DNA of 64,000 bases from Piscinibacter sp. HJYY11 (GTDB lineage Bacteria; Pseudomonadota; Gammaproteobacteria; Burkholderiales; Burkholderiaceae_C). The notes below the pieces were generated by a model. That model had not been told where the DNA came from. It saw nothing but the letters and a program-made list of their open reading frames with translations, and did no database searches. Position 1 is the stretch's first letter. Every line of letters starts with the position of its first letter. The position numbers and the translations under genes were made by a program. Shown here one piece after another: positions 25,860 through 35,506 of this stretch. The stretch lies in the NCBI RefSeq assembly GCF_016735515.1, contig NZ_JAERQZ010000001.1:4700746-4764745 (forward strand), in the 5' to 3' direction.

Positions 25860-26308
25860 GAACGTTCGAGAAGATCTCTGACCTGCAACCCCTCGTTGGC
25901 CAGGAGCTGGGCGTGAGCGAGTGGATGACGATCACGCAGGAGCAGATCAACAAGTTCGCCGAGGCAACCGGCGACCACCAGTGGATCCACATCGACCCGG
26001 AGCGCGCCAAGGCCGGCCCCTTCGGCACGACGATCGCGCACGGCTTCCTCACGCTGAGCCTCTTGCCCGAGATGACGGCCAAGGCCTTCCGCGTCACCGA
26101 GACGCGCATGGGCGTGAACTACGGCCTGAACAAGGTGCGCTTTCCATCGCCCGTGCCGGCTGGCAGCAAGGTGCGTGGTCGCTTCAAGCTGATCGAGTAC
26201 ATCCCGCTCGAAGGCGGCGCCCAGATGACGGTCGAGTGCACGATGGAACGCGAAGGCTCCGACAAGCCCGTCTGCGTGGCCGAATCGCTGGCGCGTCGAT
26301 ATGCCTGA
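25856..26308 (+). CDS. MaoC-like (R)-specific enoyl-CoA hydratase family protein
   Basis: A 150-residue hot-dog fold protein. FAEATGDHQWIHIDPERAKAGPFGTTIAHGFLTLSL contains the hydratase 2 catalytic Asp and His arrangement (D-x4-H), and the C-terminal half has VPAGSKVRGRFKLIEY. Such enzymes hydrate trans-2-enoyl-CoA to (R)-3-hydroxyacyl-CoA and can feed polyhydroxyalkanoate synthesis. It is coupled to a ParA-like ATPase, and no PHA synthase is visible in the window. The start is the ATG at 25856 inside the parA stop. Confidence 0.9.
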   Translation: MRTFEKISDLQPLVGQELGVSEWMTITQEQINKFAEATGDHQWIHIDPERAKAGPFGTTIAHGFLTLSLLPEMTAKAFRVTETRMGVNYGLNKVRFPSPVPAGSKVRGRFKLIEYIPLEGGAQMTVECTMEREGSDKPVCVAESLARRYA

Positions 26309-26416
26309 CCTGTCGGCCTGACACCAGCCGTCCCAGTTTTCCCCAATCGGAGGGGGTGGGTGCTCCACCGGGCTCGCATACGATGCCGGCTGCAAAAACC
26401 TCCGGGGAGTACAACA

Positions 26417-27172
26417 ATGAAGGTGCTGCTGGTCGATGACCATCCGCTGATCCTGTCGGCGCTGCAGACGGTCATCAAGGGCCTGGGCGACCATGTCAAC
26501 GTGGTTGGCGCAGGCAGCGGCCGGGCCGCACGGGAAGCCTTGCAGAAGGAAGACGATTTCGACCTCGTGCTGCTCGACCTGCAGCTGGGCGACGAAAACG
26601 GCTTCGACCTGCTGACCGAGTTCCGCGCCGGCTACCCGGCGTTGCCGGTGGTGGTGGTGTCGGCCTCCGACCGTGCGAGCGATGTCATCCGCTCGATCGA
26701 CCTCGGCGCCATGGGCTTCGTGCCCAAGCGCGCGACCAACGAGACGCTCTTCGAAGCGCTGCACATGGTGATGTCGGGCGGCATCTACGTGCCGCCGATG
26801 AGCATCGGCAGCGATGCCACCCCGCCGGTGAACGGCGGCCGGCGCCGCACCGACAGCATGATCACCGCGCCCGGCCCGCTGCACGTCGTCAACCAGGAAG
26901 CCAACGGCGGGAGCTTCCAGCGCCAGCCAAGCCTCGCATCGCTCGGGCTCACGCCGCGCCAGACCGACGTGCTCGCCCTCCTGCTCAAGGGCAACCCCAA
27001 CAAGCTGATCGCGCGCGAGCTGGGCCTGTCGGTCGAGACCGTCAAGGACCACGTGGCCGCCGTACTGCGCGCCCTGAACGTGAGCTCGCGCACCCAGGCC
27101 GTGCTGGCCGTGAGCCAGATGACACAGCAGTACGGTGACTTCTCGGCCTGGCGCAACGGAAACGCCAGCTGA
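26417..27172 (+). CDS. LuxR/NarL-type response regulator
   Basis: A 251-residue regulator with a receiver domain (KVLLVDDHPLILSALQ, phospho-acceptor Asp54 in VLLLDLQLG, VVVSASD, and Lys in GFVPKRAT). A long linker (about 125-180) with a glycine-rich stretch leads to a LuxR-type HTH (LGLTPRQTDVLALLLKGNPNKLIARELGLSVETVKDHVAAVL). The start ATG 26417 follows CCGGGGAG. The kinase gene begins one base after its stop, so the two are a cotranscribed pair. A TACGAT at 26379-26384 could be the -10 box. Confidence 0.93.
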   Translation: MKVLLVDDHPLILSALQTVIKGLGDHVNVVGAGSGRAAREALQKEDDFDLVLLDLQLGDENGFDLLTEFRAGYPALPVVVVSASDRASDVIRSIDLGAMGFVPKRATNETLFEALHMVMSGGIYVPPMSIGSDATPPVNGGRRRTDSMITAPGPLHVVNQEANGGSFQRQPSLASLGLTPRQTDVLALLLKGNPNKLIARELGLSVETVKDHVAAVLRALNVSSRTQAVLAVSQMTQQYGDFSAWRNGNAS

Positions 27173-27173
27173 G

Positions 27174-29048
27174 ATGAACATCACCCAGAGTCCGGAAAAG
27201 TCCGCGCCTCTGGGTGAGGTGCAGGCCGGGGGCAACGGCTTCGACCCGGCCACCCGCGCCATGCTCGACGACCAGGCCTCGGCCGAGCGCGTGAGCGACA
27301 TCTACGCCTACCTGCCCATCACCACCGTGGCGATGGTCGTGGGGGTGGTCGTCACCGTGGCGCAGTACTGGACGCTCGTGCCCAGGGCGGGCATGGTGGC
27401 GTGGCTCATCGCCCTGGGCCTCCTGGGCGTGGCGCGTTCGCTCATGTACCGGGGCTTCAAGAAGCGCCGCAGCAACGACCGCGAATCCCTGCTGCGCTGG
27501 TACCAGGCCTGGCGTGCCACCACGCTCGTGGCCGGTTGCCTGTGGGGCCTGGCAGCGTGGTTCTTCTTTCCCTATGGCGGGGCGGCCGAGCAGCTCACCC
27601 TCATCCTCACGATCTACAGCTACTGCATGGCCGGGATGCAGATCCTCTCGCCGCAGCACAACACCTTCTACGAGTTCTGCGCGCTGTGCCTGACGCCGCT
27701 CGTGGTGCGCGTGGCGCTGCCCGGCGATACCGCCAACCTGATGCTCGCGGGCTACCTGCTCGTGATCTTCGGCATCACGATCATGCTGGCGCGCCTTTAC
27801 CGCAAGAACAACGAAGGCTTGGTGCAGATTAAGGTGCGCCTCGACCAGCTCACGCTGCAGCTGCGCGCCGAGAAGGCCGCGGCCGAGGCCGCGAGGCAGG
27901 AGGCCGAGGTGGCCAATCGCGCGAAGACCCAGTTCTTTGCGGCGGCGAGCCACGACCTGCGCCAGCCGCTGCACGCCATGGGCCTGTTTGCCGAAGCGCT
28001 GCGCCAGCGAAGCCACGACGAGGAGGTCACGCAGCTGGTGGCGAGCATCAACGGGTCGGTCGATGCGCTGGAAGGCCTCTTCTCCGAGCTGCTCGACATC
28101 ACGCGCATCGACACCGGCGGTGTCGACGTGACGCCCGAGCATTTCAACGTGGGCGACATCTTCCGCAAGCTGCGCCTGCACTTCGAGCCGGTCGCCTTCG
28201 AGAAGGGGCTCGCGCTGCGCTTCCGCGGCGCGCAACACAACCTGTACGCCGACCCGGTGCTGGTGGAGCGCATCCTGCGCAACCTCGTCTCCAACGCCAT
28301 CCGCTACACCAACGACGGCACGGTGCTCGTGAGCTGCAGACGCCGCAACGGCCGCATGCTGCTGCAGGTGTGGGACACGGGTGTGGGCATCCGCGAGCGC
28401 GAGCAGGAGCACATCTTCGAAGAGTTCTACCAGGTGCCCTACAGCGAGTCGCTCACGCCACAGCAGCGCAAGGGCCTGGGCCTGGGCCTCGCGATCGTGA
28501 AGCGCCTGGCCGGGCTGATGCAGGCGCCGCTGCGGCTGCGCTCGCAGCCGGGGCGTGGCTCGGTGTTCTCGCTCGAGTTCCCGCCGGGCAAGGCGCCGCG
28601 TGTGCGGGAGCCGAGCGACGTGCGCGGCAAGCTGCCCATCGGCCTGACGCTCGATCGCCGCTTCATCGTGGTGGTGGAAGACGAGCCCGCGGTGCGTGGC
28701 GGTCTGGAGGTCCTGCTGCGCGGCTGGGGCGCGCGGGTGCTGTCGTTCGAGACGGCCCAGGAGGCGCGTGCCTGGGCGCAGCACGCCGACCTCGCCAACG
28801 AACTGCCCGACCTGCTGATCGTCGACTACCGCCTGGAACAGGGGCACACCGGGATCGAAGTCATCCAGGCCATGCGCTCCCGCTTCGGCCAGGGCGTACC
28901 GGCCATCATGGTCACTGGCTCCACCATGACACAGCACGACAGCGAAGCCGCCGAGCACGACTTCCACCTGCTCATCAAGCCGGTCGTGCCCAACAAGCTG
29001 AGGGCGATGATCGGCTTCAAGCTGGGCGTGCGTTCAGGGTCCGCCTGA
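27174..29048 (+). CDS. Hybrid sensor histidine kinase with C-terminal receiver
   Basis: A 624-residue membrane kinase. Five or six membrane segments (about 40-215) with almost no periplasmic part are followed by a coiled-coil rich in Ala/Glu, a HisKA domain with FFAAASHDLRQPLHAMGL (His260), and an ATPase domain with NLVSNAIRYTNDG, VWDTGVGI and KGLGLGLAIVKRLA. A C-terminal receiver carries VVVEDEPAVRGGLEVLL and Asp551 in LLIVDYRLEQG. The membrane region with no extracellular sensor suggests sensing in or at the membrane. Phosphate could pass from His260 to Asp551 or directly to Asp54 of the partner regulator encoded upstream. Confidence 0.92.
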   Translation: MNITQSPEKSAPLGEVQAGGNGFDPATRAMLDDQASAERVSDIYAYLPITTVAMVVGVVVTVAQYWTLVPRAGMVAWLIALGLLGVARSLMYRGFKKRRSNDRESLLRWYQAWRATTLVAGCLWGLAAWFFFPYGGAAEQLTLILTIYSYCMAGMQILSPQHNTFYEFCALCLTPLVVRVALPGDTANLMLAGYLLVIFGITIMLARLYRKNNEGLVQIKVRLDQLTLQLRAEKAAAEAARQEAEVANRAKTQFFAAASHDLRQPLHAMGLFAEALRQRSHDEEVTQLVASINGSVDALEGLFSELLDITRIDTGGVDVTPEHFNVGDIFRKLRLHFEPVAFEKGLALRFRGAQHNLYADPVLVERILRNLVSNAIRYTNDGTVLVSCRRRNGRMLLQVWDTGVGIREREQEHIFEEFYQVPYSESLTPQQRKGLGLGLAIVKRLAGLMQAPLRLRSQPGRGSVFSLEFPPGKAPRVREPSDVRGKLPIGLTLDRRFIVVVEDEPAVRGGLEVLLRGWGARVLSFETAQEARAWAQHADLANELPDLLIVDYRLEQGHTGIEVIQAMRSRFGQGVPAIMVTGSTMTQHDSEAAEHDFHLLIKPVVPNKLRAMIGFKLGVRSGSA

Positions 29049-29080
29049 CGGCGCAGCCTCGGCCCAGCAGAACGCCGACT

Positions 29081-30775
<1,695 letters not shown>

Positions 30776-30779
<4 letters not shown>

Positions 30780-31762
30780 GAGGTCGTCATCCCGAGCTTG
30801 GCCAGCAGCTCTTGGTCGGCCTGCACGTCGGGGTTGCCGGTGGTCAGCAGCTTGTCGCCGTAGAACATGGAGTTGGCTCCGGCCAGGAAGCACAGGGTCT
30901 GTACCGCTTCGCCGAGCTGCTGGCGGCCGGCCGACAGGCGCACACGCGACCTCGGCATGGTGATGCGGGCGACCGCGATGGTGCGCACGAACTCGAGCGG
31001 GTCGAGCTTCTCGCTGCCGTGCAGCGGCGTGCCAGGCACCTGCACGAGGTTGTTGATGGGCACCGACTCGGGGTATGGGTCCATGTTGGCGAGTTCGGCG
31101 ACGAGTGCGGCGCGCTGCGTACGTGTCTCGCCCATGCCGACGATGCCGCCACAGCATACCTTCACGCCGGCGCCCCGCACGCGCTGCAGGGTGTCGAGCC
31201 GGTCCTGGAACTGGCGGGTGCTGATGATGTCGCCGTACTTGTCGGGTGCAGTGTCGATGTTGTGGTTGTAGTAGTCGAGGCCGGCTTGCTGCAGCGTCTC
31301 GGCGTGGCCGTCTTCCAGCATGCCCAGCGTGGCGCAGGTTTCCAGGCCCAGCGACTTCACGGCGCTCACCAGTTCAGCCACCTTCTCGATGTCGCGGTCC
31401 TTCGGCGAGCGCCAGGCGGCGCCCATGCAGAAGCGGGTGGCACCGGCGGCCTGCGCGCGCTTGGCGGCGTCGAGCACGGCGTCGCAGTCCATGATCTTGC
31501 TGGCCTCGACGCCGGTATCGTAGCGTGCGGCTTGCGGGCAGTAGCTGCAGTCCTCGGGGCAACCGCCGGTCTTGATCGACAGCAGCGTGGACAGCTGCAC
31601 CTCGGTCGGGTCGAAGTGCTCGCGGTGCACGGTCTGTGCGCGGTGCATCAACTCGGTGAAGGGCAGGTCGAAGAGGGCCTCGACTTCGGCCACGGTCCAG
31701 CGGCTGGCGGCCGCGGGTGCGGCAGGCTTGCGAGGGTGGACGCGGACGGCGGTTTCTTGCAT
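30776..31762 (-). CDS. bioB: Biotin synthase
   Basis: A 328-residue radical-SAM enzyme that inserts sulfur into dethiobiotin. The 4Fe-4S motif is [10 protein letters not shown], followed by [46 protein letters not shown] and [14 protein letters not shown], which also supply the [2Fe-2S] cysteines. The gene is coupled to panB by a 4-base overlap, placing biotin and pantothenate synthesis under one transcript. The other bio genes are not in the window. Confidence 0.97.
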
Positions 31763-31839
31763 GCGGGTTCCCGGGAGATGAATACGGCGGGCAGTCTAAC
31801 CAGATGCGTGCAGCAGATGGTGCTGTGCAGCAGCGGCGG

Positions 31840-32670
31840 TCAGGCAGGCTGGTAGGCCAGGCGGACGTAGATGGGCGCGAAGGCCTCGGCCTGCGTCACT
31901 TCGAGCAGGTGCTCACGGGCCAGTTCCAGCATGGCGATGAAGGTGACGACCAGCACCTGCGGGCCGCGGTTCAGCTCGAACAGGTCTTCGAAGAGCGCAA
32001 AACGGCGGCCCTGCAAGCGGCGCAGCACGATGCTCATGTGCTCGCGCACCGAGAGCTGCTCGCGGGTGATGGTGTGGTGCTGGTTGAGCTTGGCGCGTTT
32101 GAGGATGTCCTGCCAGGCGGCCCGAAGCTCGTCGACGTTGACGTCGGGGAAGCGGGGAGTGAGTGACTGTTCGATCACCACCTGTGCACGCAGGAAGTCG
32201 CGGCCCAGCACCGGCAGCGCATCGAGGCGCGCGGCGGCCAACTTGATCTGCTCGTACTCCAGGAGGCGGCGCACCAGCTCGGCACGCGGGTCTTCCGGCT
32301 CTTCGCCTTCGGCCACCTTCTTCGGCGGCAGCAGCATGCGCGACTTGATCTCGATCAGCATCGCCGCCATCAGCAGGTACTCGCTCGCCAGCTCGAGGTT
32401 GGTCTTGCGAATCTGGTCGACGTAGGCGAGGTACTGGCGCGTGACGCTGGCCAGCGGGATGTCGAGGATGTTGAAGTTCTGCTTGCGGATCAGGTAGAGC
32501 AGCAAGTCGAGCGGGCCTTCGAAGGCTTCGAGGAAGACTTCCAGCGCATCGGGCGGGATGTACAGGTCCTGCGGCAGCTGGAAGAGCGGCTCGCCATACA
32601 GGCGCGCCACGGCGATGTGGTCCACCACCTGCGGAACCACTGCCGTCTCGGGCGCCTCGTCGGGCGCCAT
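31840..32670 (-). CDS. scpA: Segregation and condensation protein A
   Basis: A 276-residue kleisin that bridges SMC heads in chromosome condensation. ALEVFLEAFEGPLDLLLYLIRKQNFNILDIPLA is the diagnostic N-terminal SMC-binding helix, with YLLMAAMLIEIKSRMLLP following. The C-terminal winged helix includes FAIFEDLF-like ALFEDLFELN and VVTFIAMLELARE. Starts at ATG 32670 or GTG 32685 are both possible; ribosome binding sites do not decide. DUF3460 lies just upstream, an order common in Burkholderiales. scpB is not in the window. Confidence 0.95.
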   Translation of the reverse strand: MAPDEAPETAVVPQVVDHIAVARLYGEPLFQLPQDLYIPPDALEVFLEAFEGPLDLLLYLIRKQNFNILDIPLASVTRQYLAYVDQIRKTNLELASEYLLMAAMLIEIKSRMLLPPKKVAEGEEPEDPRAELVRRLLEYEQIKLAAARLDALPVLGRDFLRAQVVIEQSLTPRFPDVNVDELRAAWQDILKRAKLNQHHTITREQLSVREHMSIVLRRLQGRRFALFEDLFELNRGPQVLVVTFIAMLELAREHLLEVTQAEAFAPIYVRLAYQPA

Positions 32671-32699
32671 CACCTCGGAATCCACTCGAGACAACGCGT

Positions 32700-32906
32700 T
32701 CAGCGTTTCGTGTTGTTCTGGTAGACGTACGGCTGCTGCGGCACGCGGGCTTCGCGGTATTCGGCCTGCGCCTCGCGATCCACCGGCTTGTCCCACAGCA
32801 GGGCCCGGCCACGGCGCTGCTCTTCCTCGAGCGTGGGGCGCTTGGCCTTCAGTTCATCGATGAACGAGGTGATCTCGGACTTGTACGGCTTCCAGAACAG
32901 CGGCAT
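32700..32906 (-). CDS. DUF3460 family small protein
   Basis: A 68-residue protein, MPLFWKPYKSEITSFIDELK at the start and RRGRALLWDKPVDREAQAEYREARVPQQPYVYQ in the rest. This is the DUF3460 pattern, a short protein found upstream of scpA in many Burkholderiales. The function is unknown. It has no membrane segment. The stop is 29 bases from the scpA start, so the two should be cotranscribed. A TAAAAT at 32946-32951 on the minus strand is a candidate -10 box. Confidence 0.85.
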   Translation of the reverse strand: MPLFWKPYKSEITSFIDELKAKRPTLEEEQRRGRALLWDKPVDREAQAEYREARVPQQPYVYQNNTKR

Positions 32907-32980
32907 GGCGGTCAGGGCGCCCGGAGGCGCCGGAGTGAAGCCGGGATTTTAAGCGCTCGGGGCGTGCCAACCGGTGCCGG

Positions 32981-33652
32981 TCAGGCTTCGACCCGCTTGA
33001 CCTGGCTCGCACGCCGCAGGAAGTCGTTCGGCTGGCCGACCATCCAGCGGGCCAGCTGGTCCAGCAGGTCGGAGCCCACGTCGCGTGCGGGGAACTCGGT
33101 CGTCACCGTCTCCAGGCTGTCGAAGTTGTTGAGCTGGAAGCGCACCACGCCCTGGTCATGGTCGGGCAGCAGGCGGGCGATGAAGCTCACGTCGGCCTTG
33201 AAGGTGAAGATCACCTCTTCGAGCCGGCCGTTTTCCTGGTTGCGCACCCACTTCGTGTCGGGCGTGATGCCGGCCTGGCGCAGCCGGGCCTCGAGGCGCT
33301 CGATTTCCGGCGGAAAATCCTTGCTGAGGGTGATCGTGCGGCCGGTCTTCTGGATCGCATGGATGACCACGTGGTCATGGACCTCCTGGTCGCGCAGCTG
33401 CTTGCGGCGTGCGTCGACCTTGAAATCGCTGCGCTTGAGGTTGTCGAGGGCGGTGACCTTGTCGAGCGAAAAGCGCAGCGGCGGCGTGGGTTGCAGCACG
33501 TTGAGCTGTTGCGCCAGGTCGAGCCAGTATTGCCACACCGTCTTGCAGGCGCCTTCGACCAACGCGGCATTGCGGGCCAGCAGGGCCAGGTCTTCCGTGC
33601 TTTGGGTCTTGAGCGCGTCGGCCTGGCGCTTGAGGTCGTTGAGGAAACTCAT
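32981..33652 (-). CDS. Conserved-looking cytoplasmic protein of unknown function
   Basis: A 223-residue soluble protein that I cannot assign to a named family with confidence. It starts MSFLNDLKRQADALKTQSTED, with amphipathic helices in the first 70 residues. A beta-rich middle follows (VHDHVVIHAIQKTGRTITLS, then EIERLEARLRQAGI and EEVIFTFKADVSFIARLLPDHDQG), and it ends in a helix with LDQLARWMVGQPNDFLRRA. No signal peptide, membrane segment or catalytic motif is obvious. It stands alone on the minus strand between the sulP and DUF3460 genes. Confidence 0.75.
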   Translation of the reverse strand: MSFLNDLKRQADALKTQSTEDLALLARNAALVEGACKTVWQYWLDLAQQLNVLQPTPPLRFSLDKVTALDNLKRSDFKVDARRKQLRDQEVHDHVVIHAIQKTGRTITLSKDFPPEIERLEARLRQAGITPDTKWVRNQENGRLEEVIFTFKADVSFIARLLPDHDQGVVRFQLNNFDSLETVTTEFPARDVGSDLLDQLARWMVGQPNDFLRRASQVKRVEA

Positions 33653-33686
33653 GGCGATTCACATTCTCCCAGCGCGGCAGGATAGC

Positions 33687-35360
33687 TCAGCGGGTGGGTG
33701 GAATGGCGCGTGACAGGGCCCCCCCAAGGTGGGTGGTGATGTTGTCGATGCCCAGCGCGGCGTCGAAGCCGGCGCGCCGCACCATTTCGCGCGGCTGCTC
33801 GTTCAGATCGCACAGGATGAGGCGGATGCCCTCTCGTTCGAGGGCCTTGTGAAGCTGCATCAGCGCATCGAGGCCGGAGTTGTCGATCGAGACCAGCTGG
33901 TGCATCTCCAGCACCACGGCATGGGTGCCGGGCGGCAGCTGCTGCGAGATGGCCTCGACCTTGCCGACTGCGCCGAAGAAGAGCGTGCCGTAGAGGCGGT
34001 AGACCTGCACGCCGGGCGGGCTGTCGGTGGCGAGGTCGGCGCGGAAGAGCGTGCTCATGCGGTAGATGAAGAAGCCGCAGGCCATCACCAGGCCGACTTG
34101 CACGGCCACCGTGAGGTCGAAGATCACCGTCAGCAGGAAGGTGCCCAGCAACACCGTGCGGTAAGGCACGCTGAAGCGGCGCAGGCGGGCGAACTCGTGC
34201 CACTCGCCCATGTTCCACGCGGCGAAGAGCACGATGCCGGCCAGCACGGCCAGCGGCACGTTCATCGCGAGCGGCGCGGCCACCAGCACGATGAGCAGCA
34301 GCGTCAGCGAGTGCACGATGCCGGCGACCGGTGTCTTCGCACCGGCGCGGATGCTCGTCACGGTGCGGGCGATGGTGCCGGTGACCGGGATGCCGCCGAA
34401 GAAGGGCACGACCATGTTGGCCACGCCCTGGGCCATCAGCTCCTGGTTGGGATCGTGCCGGGGCGGGCCGGTGAGGTTGTCGGCGATGCGGGCACACAGC
34501 AGCGACTCCACGCCACCCAGCAGCGCGATGGTGAGCGTGGGGATGACGAGCTCCTTGGCACTTTCCCAGCTGAAGGGCGGCAGCTCGAGTGAGGGCAGGC
34601 TCTGCGGGATGCCGCCGAAGCGGGTGCCGATGGTCTCCACCGGCATCTGCAGCCACCAGGCCAGCGCCGACAGCAGCACCAGAGCGATGATGGGCCCCGG
34701 CACGCGCGAGGCGCTGCGCAGCGTGCGCCCTTCGAGCAGCGGTGCGGGCAGCAGGGAGCCGGGGGCGAAGAGCCGCGGCCAGAAGAAGAGCATCAGCACC
34801 GTCGCAGCGCCGAGCCCGAGCGCATGCAGGTTCAGGGTGTGCAGGTGGGTCGCCAGCGTATGTACCTGCGAGAAGAAGTCGCTGGGCAGCTTGGCAATCG
34901 TGAGGCCCAGCAGATCCTTGATCTGCGAGAAGGCGATCAGCACCGCGATGCCGTTGGTGAATCCGATCACGATGGTGACGGGGATGTAGCGCACCAGCAC
35001 CCCGAGCTTGAAGAAGCCGAGCGCGAACATGAGCATGCCGGCCAAGGCGGTCGCGATCAGCAGGTTGGTGAGGCCGTAGCGCTGCACGATGCCGTAGACG
35101 ATCACGATGAATGCGCCGGCCGGCCCGCCGATCTGCACGCGCGAGCCCCCGAGCAGCGAGACGAGCAGCCCGCCGATGATGGCCGTGAAGAGACCTTGCT
35201 CGGGCTTGACGCCCGACGCAATGGCAAATGCCATGGCCAGCGGCAGGGCGACCACGCCGACGGTGATGCCGGCGCCGAGGTCAGCGAAGAAGTGCCGTCG
35301 TTCGTAGCCCTTCAGGGCATCGAGCAGGCGCGGTCGGAATGGGTGCGGTTGCAGGGACAT
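33687..35360 (-). CDS. SulP family anion transporter with STAS domain
   Basis: A 557-residue transporter: about twelve to fourteen membrane segments (30-420) beginning DLGAGITVGVVALPLAMAFAIASG and GGSRVQIGGPAGAF, then a cytoplasmic STAS domain (about 440-545) with VVLEMHQLVSIDNSGLDALMQLH. SulP proteins carry sulfate, bicarbonate, dicarboxylates or related anions, and the substrate here is unknown. The ATG at 35360 is preceded 4 bases away by GGAGG. That ribosome binding site lies in the right arm of an 8-bp stem described separately, so translation may be controlled. Confidence 0.93.
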   Translation of the reverse strand: MSLQPHPFRPRLLDALKGYERRHFFADLGAGITVGVVALPLAMAFAIASGVKPEQGLFTAIIGGLLVSLLGGSRVQIGGPAGAFIVIVYGIVQRYGLTNLLIATALAGMLMFALGFFKLGVLVRYIPVTIVIGFTNGIAVLIAFSQIKDLLGLTIAKLPSDFFSQVHTLATHLHTLNLHALGLGAATVLMLFFWPRLFAPGSLLPAPLLEGRTLRSASRVPGPIIALVLLSALAWWLQMPVETIGTRFGGIPQSLPSLELPPFSWESAKELVIPTLTIALLGGVESLLCARIADNLTGPPRHDPNQELMAQGVANMVVPFFGGIPVTGTIARTVTSIRAGAKTPVAGIVHSLTLLLIVLVAAPLAMNVPLAVLAGIVLFAAWNMGEWHEFARLRRFSVPYRTVLLGTFLLTVIFDLTVAVQVGLVMACGFFIYRMSTLFRADLATDSPPGVQVYRLYGTLFFGAVGKVEAISQQLPPGTHAVVLEMHQLVSIDNSGLDALMQLHKALEREGIRLILCDLNEQPREMVRRAGFDAALGIDNITTHLGGALSRAIPPTR

Positions 35361-35362
35361 GA

Positions 35363-35411
35363 GGCCTCCGTGTCAGTGGGGACAGATCGGTCGATCCATC
35401 CCCCGGAGGCC
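35363..35411 (-). promoter_or_regulatory. Nested RNA stem sequestering the sulP ribosome binding site
   Basis: On the minus strand GGCCTCCG (35411-35404) pairs perfectly with CGGAGGCC (35370-35363), and the latter contains the GGAGG just ahead of the sulP ATG at 35360. Between the arms a second hairpin (35403-35378) forms from GGGGATGGATC and GATCTGTCCCC, eleven pairs with two wobbles, closing a GACC tetraloop. Only seven unpaired bases (35377-35371) separate the inner hairpin from the outer right arm. The structure is seen in sequence; a role in control is inference. Confidence 0.55.
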
Positions 35412-35506
35412 CCGCGTGCTGCTTGCGCGCGAGGTAGCGCCGCCGGCGCGACAGCTGGCACACGCGAGGGTCGGCGGCCGGCCAGTGGCACATGGACGCC
35501 AGGGCC

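Noticed and set aside
26309..26416. Short GC stems between the MaoC gene and the response regulator as a terminator
   Set aside because: The stems are only 4-5 bp and no T run follows.
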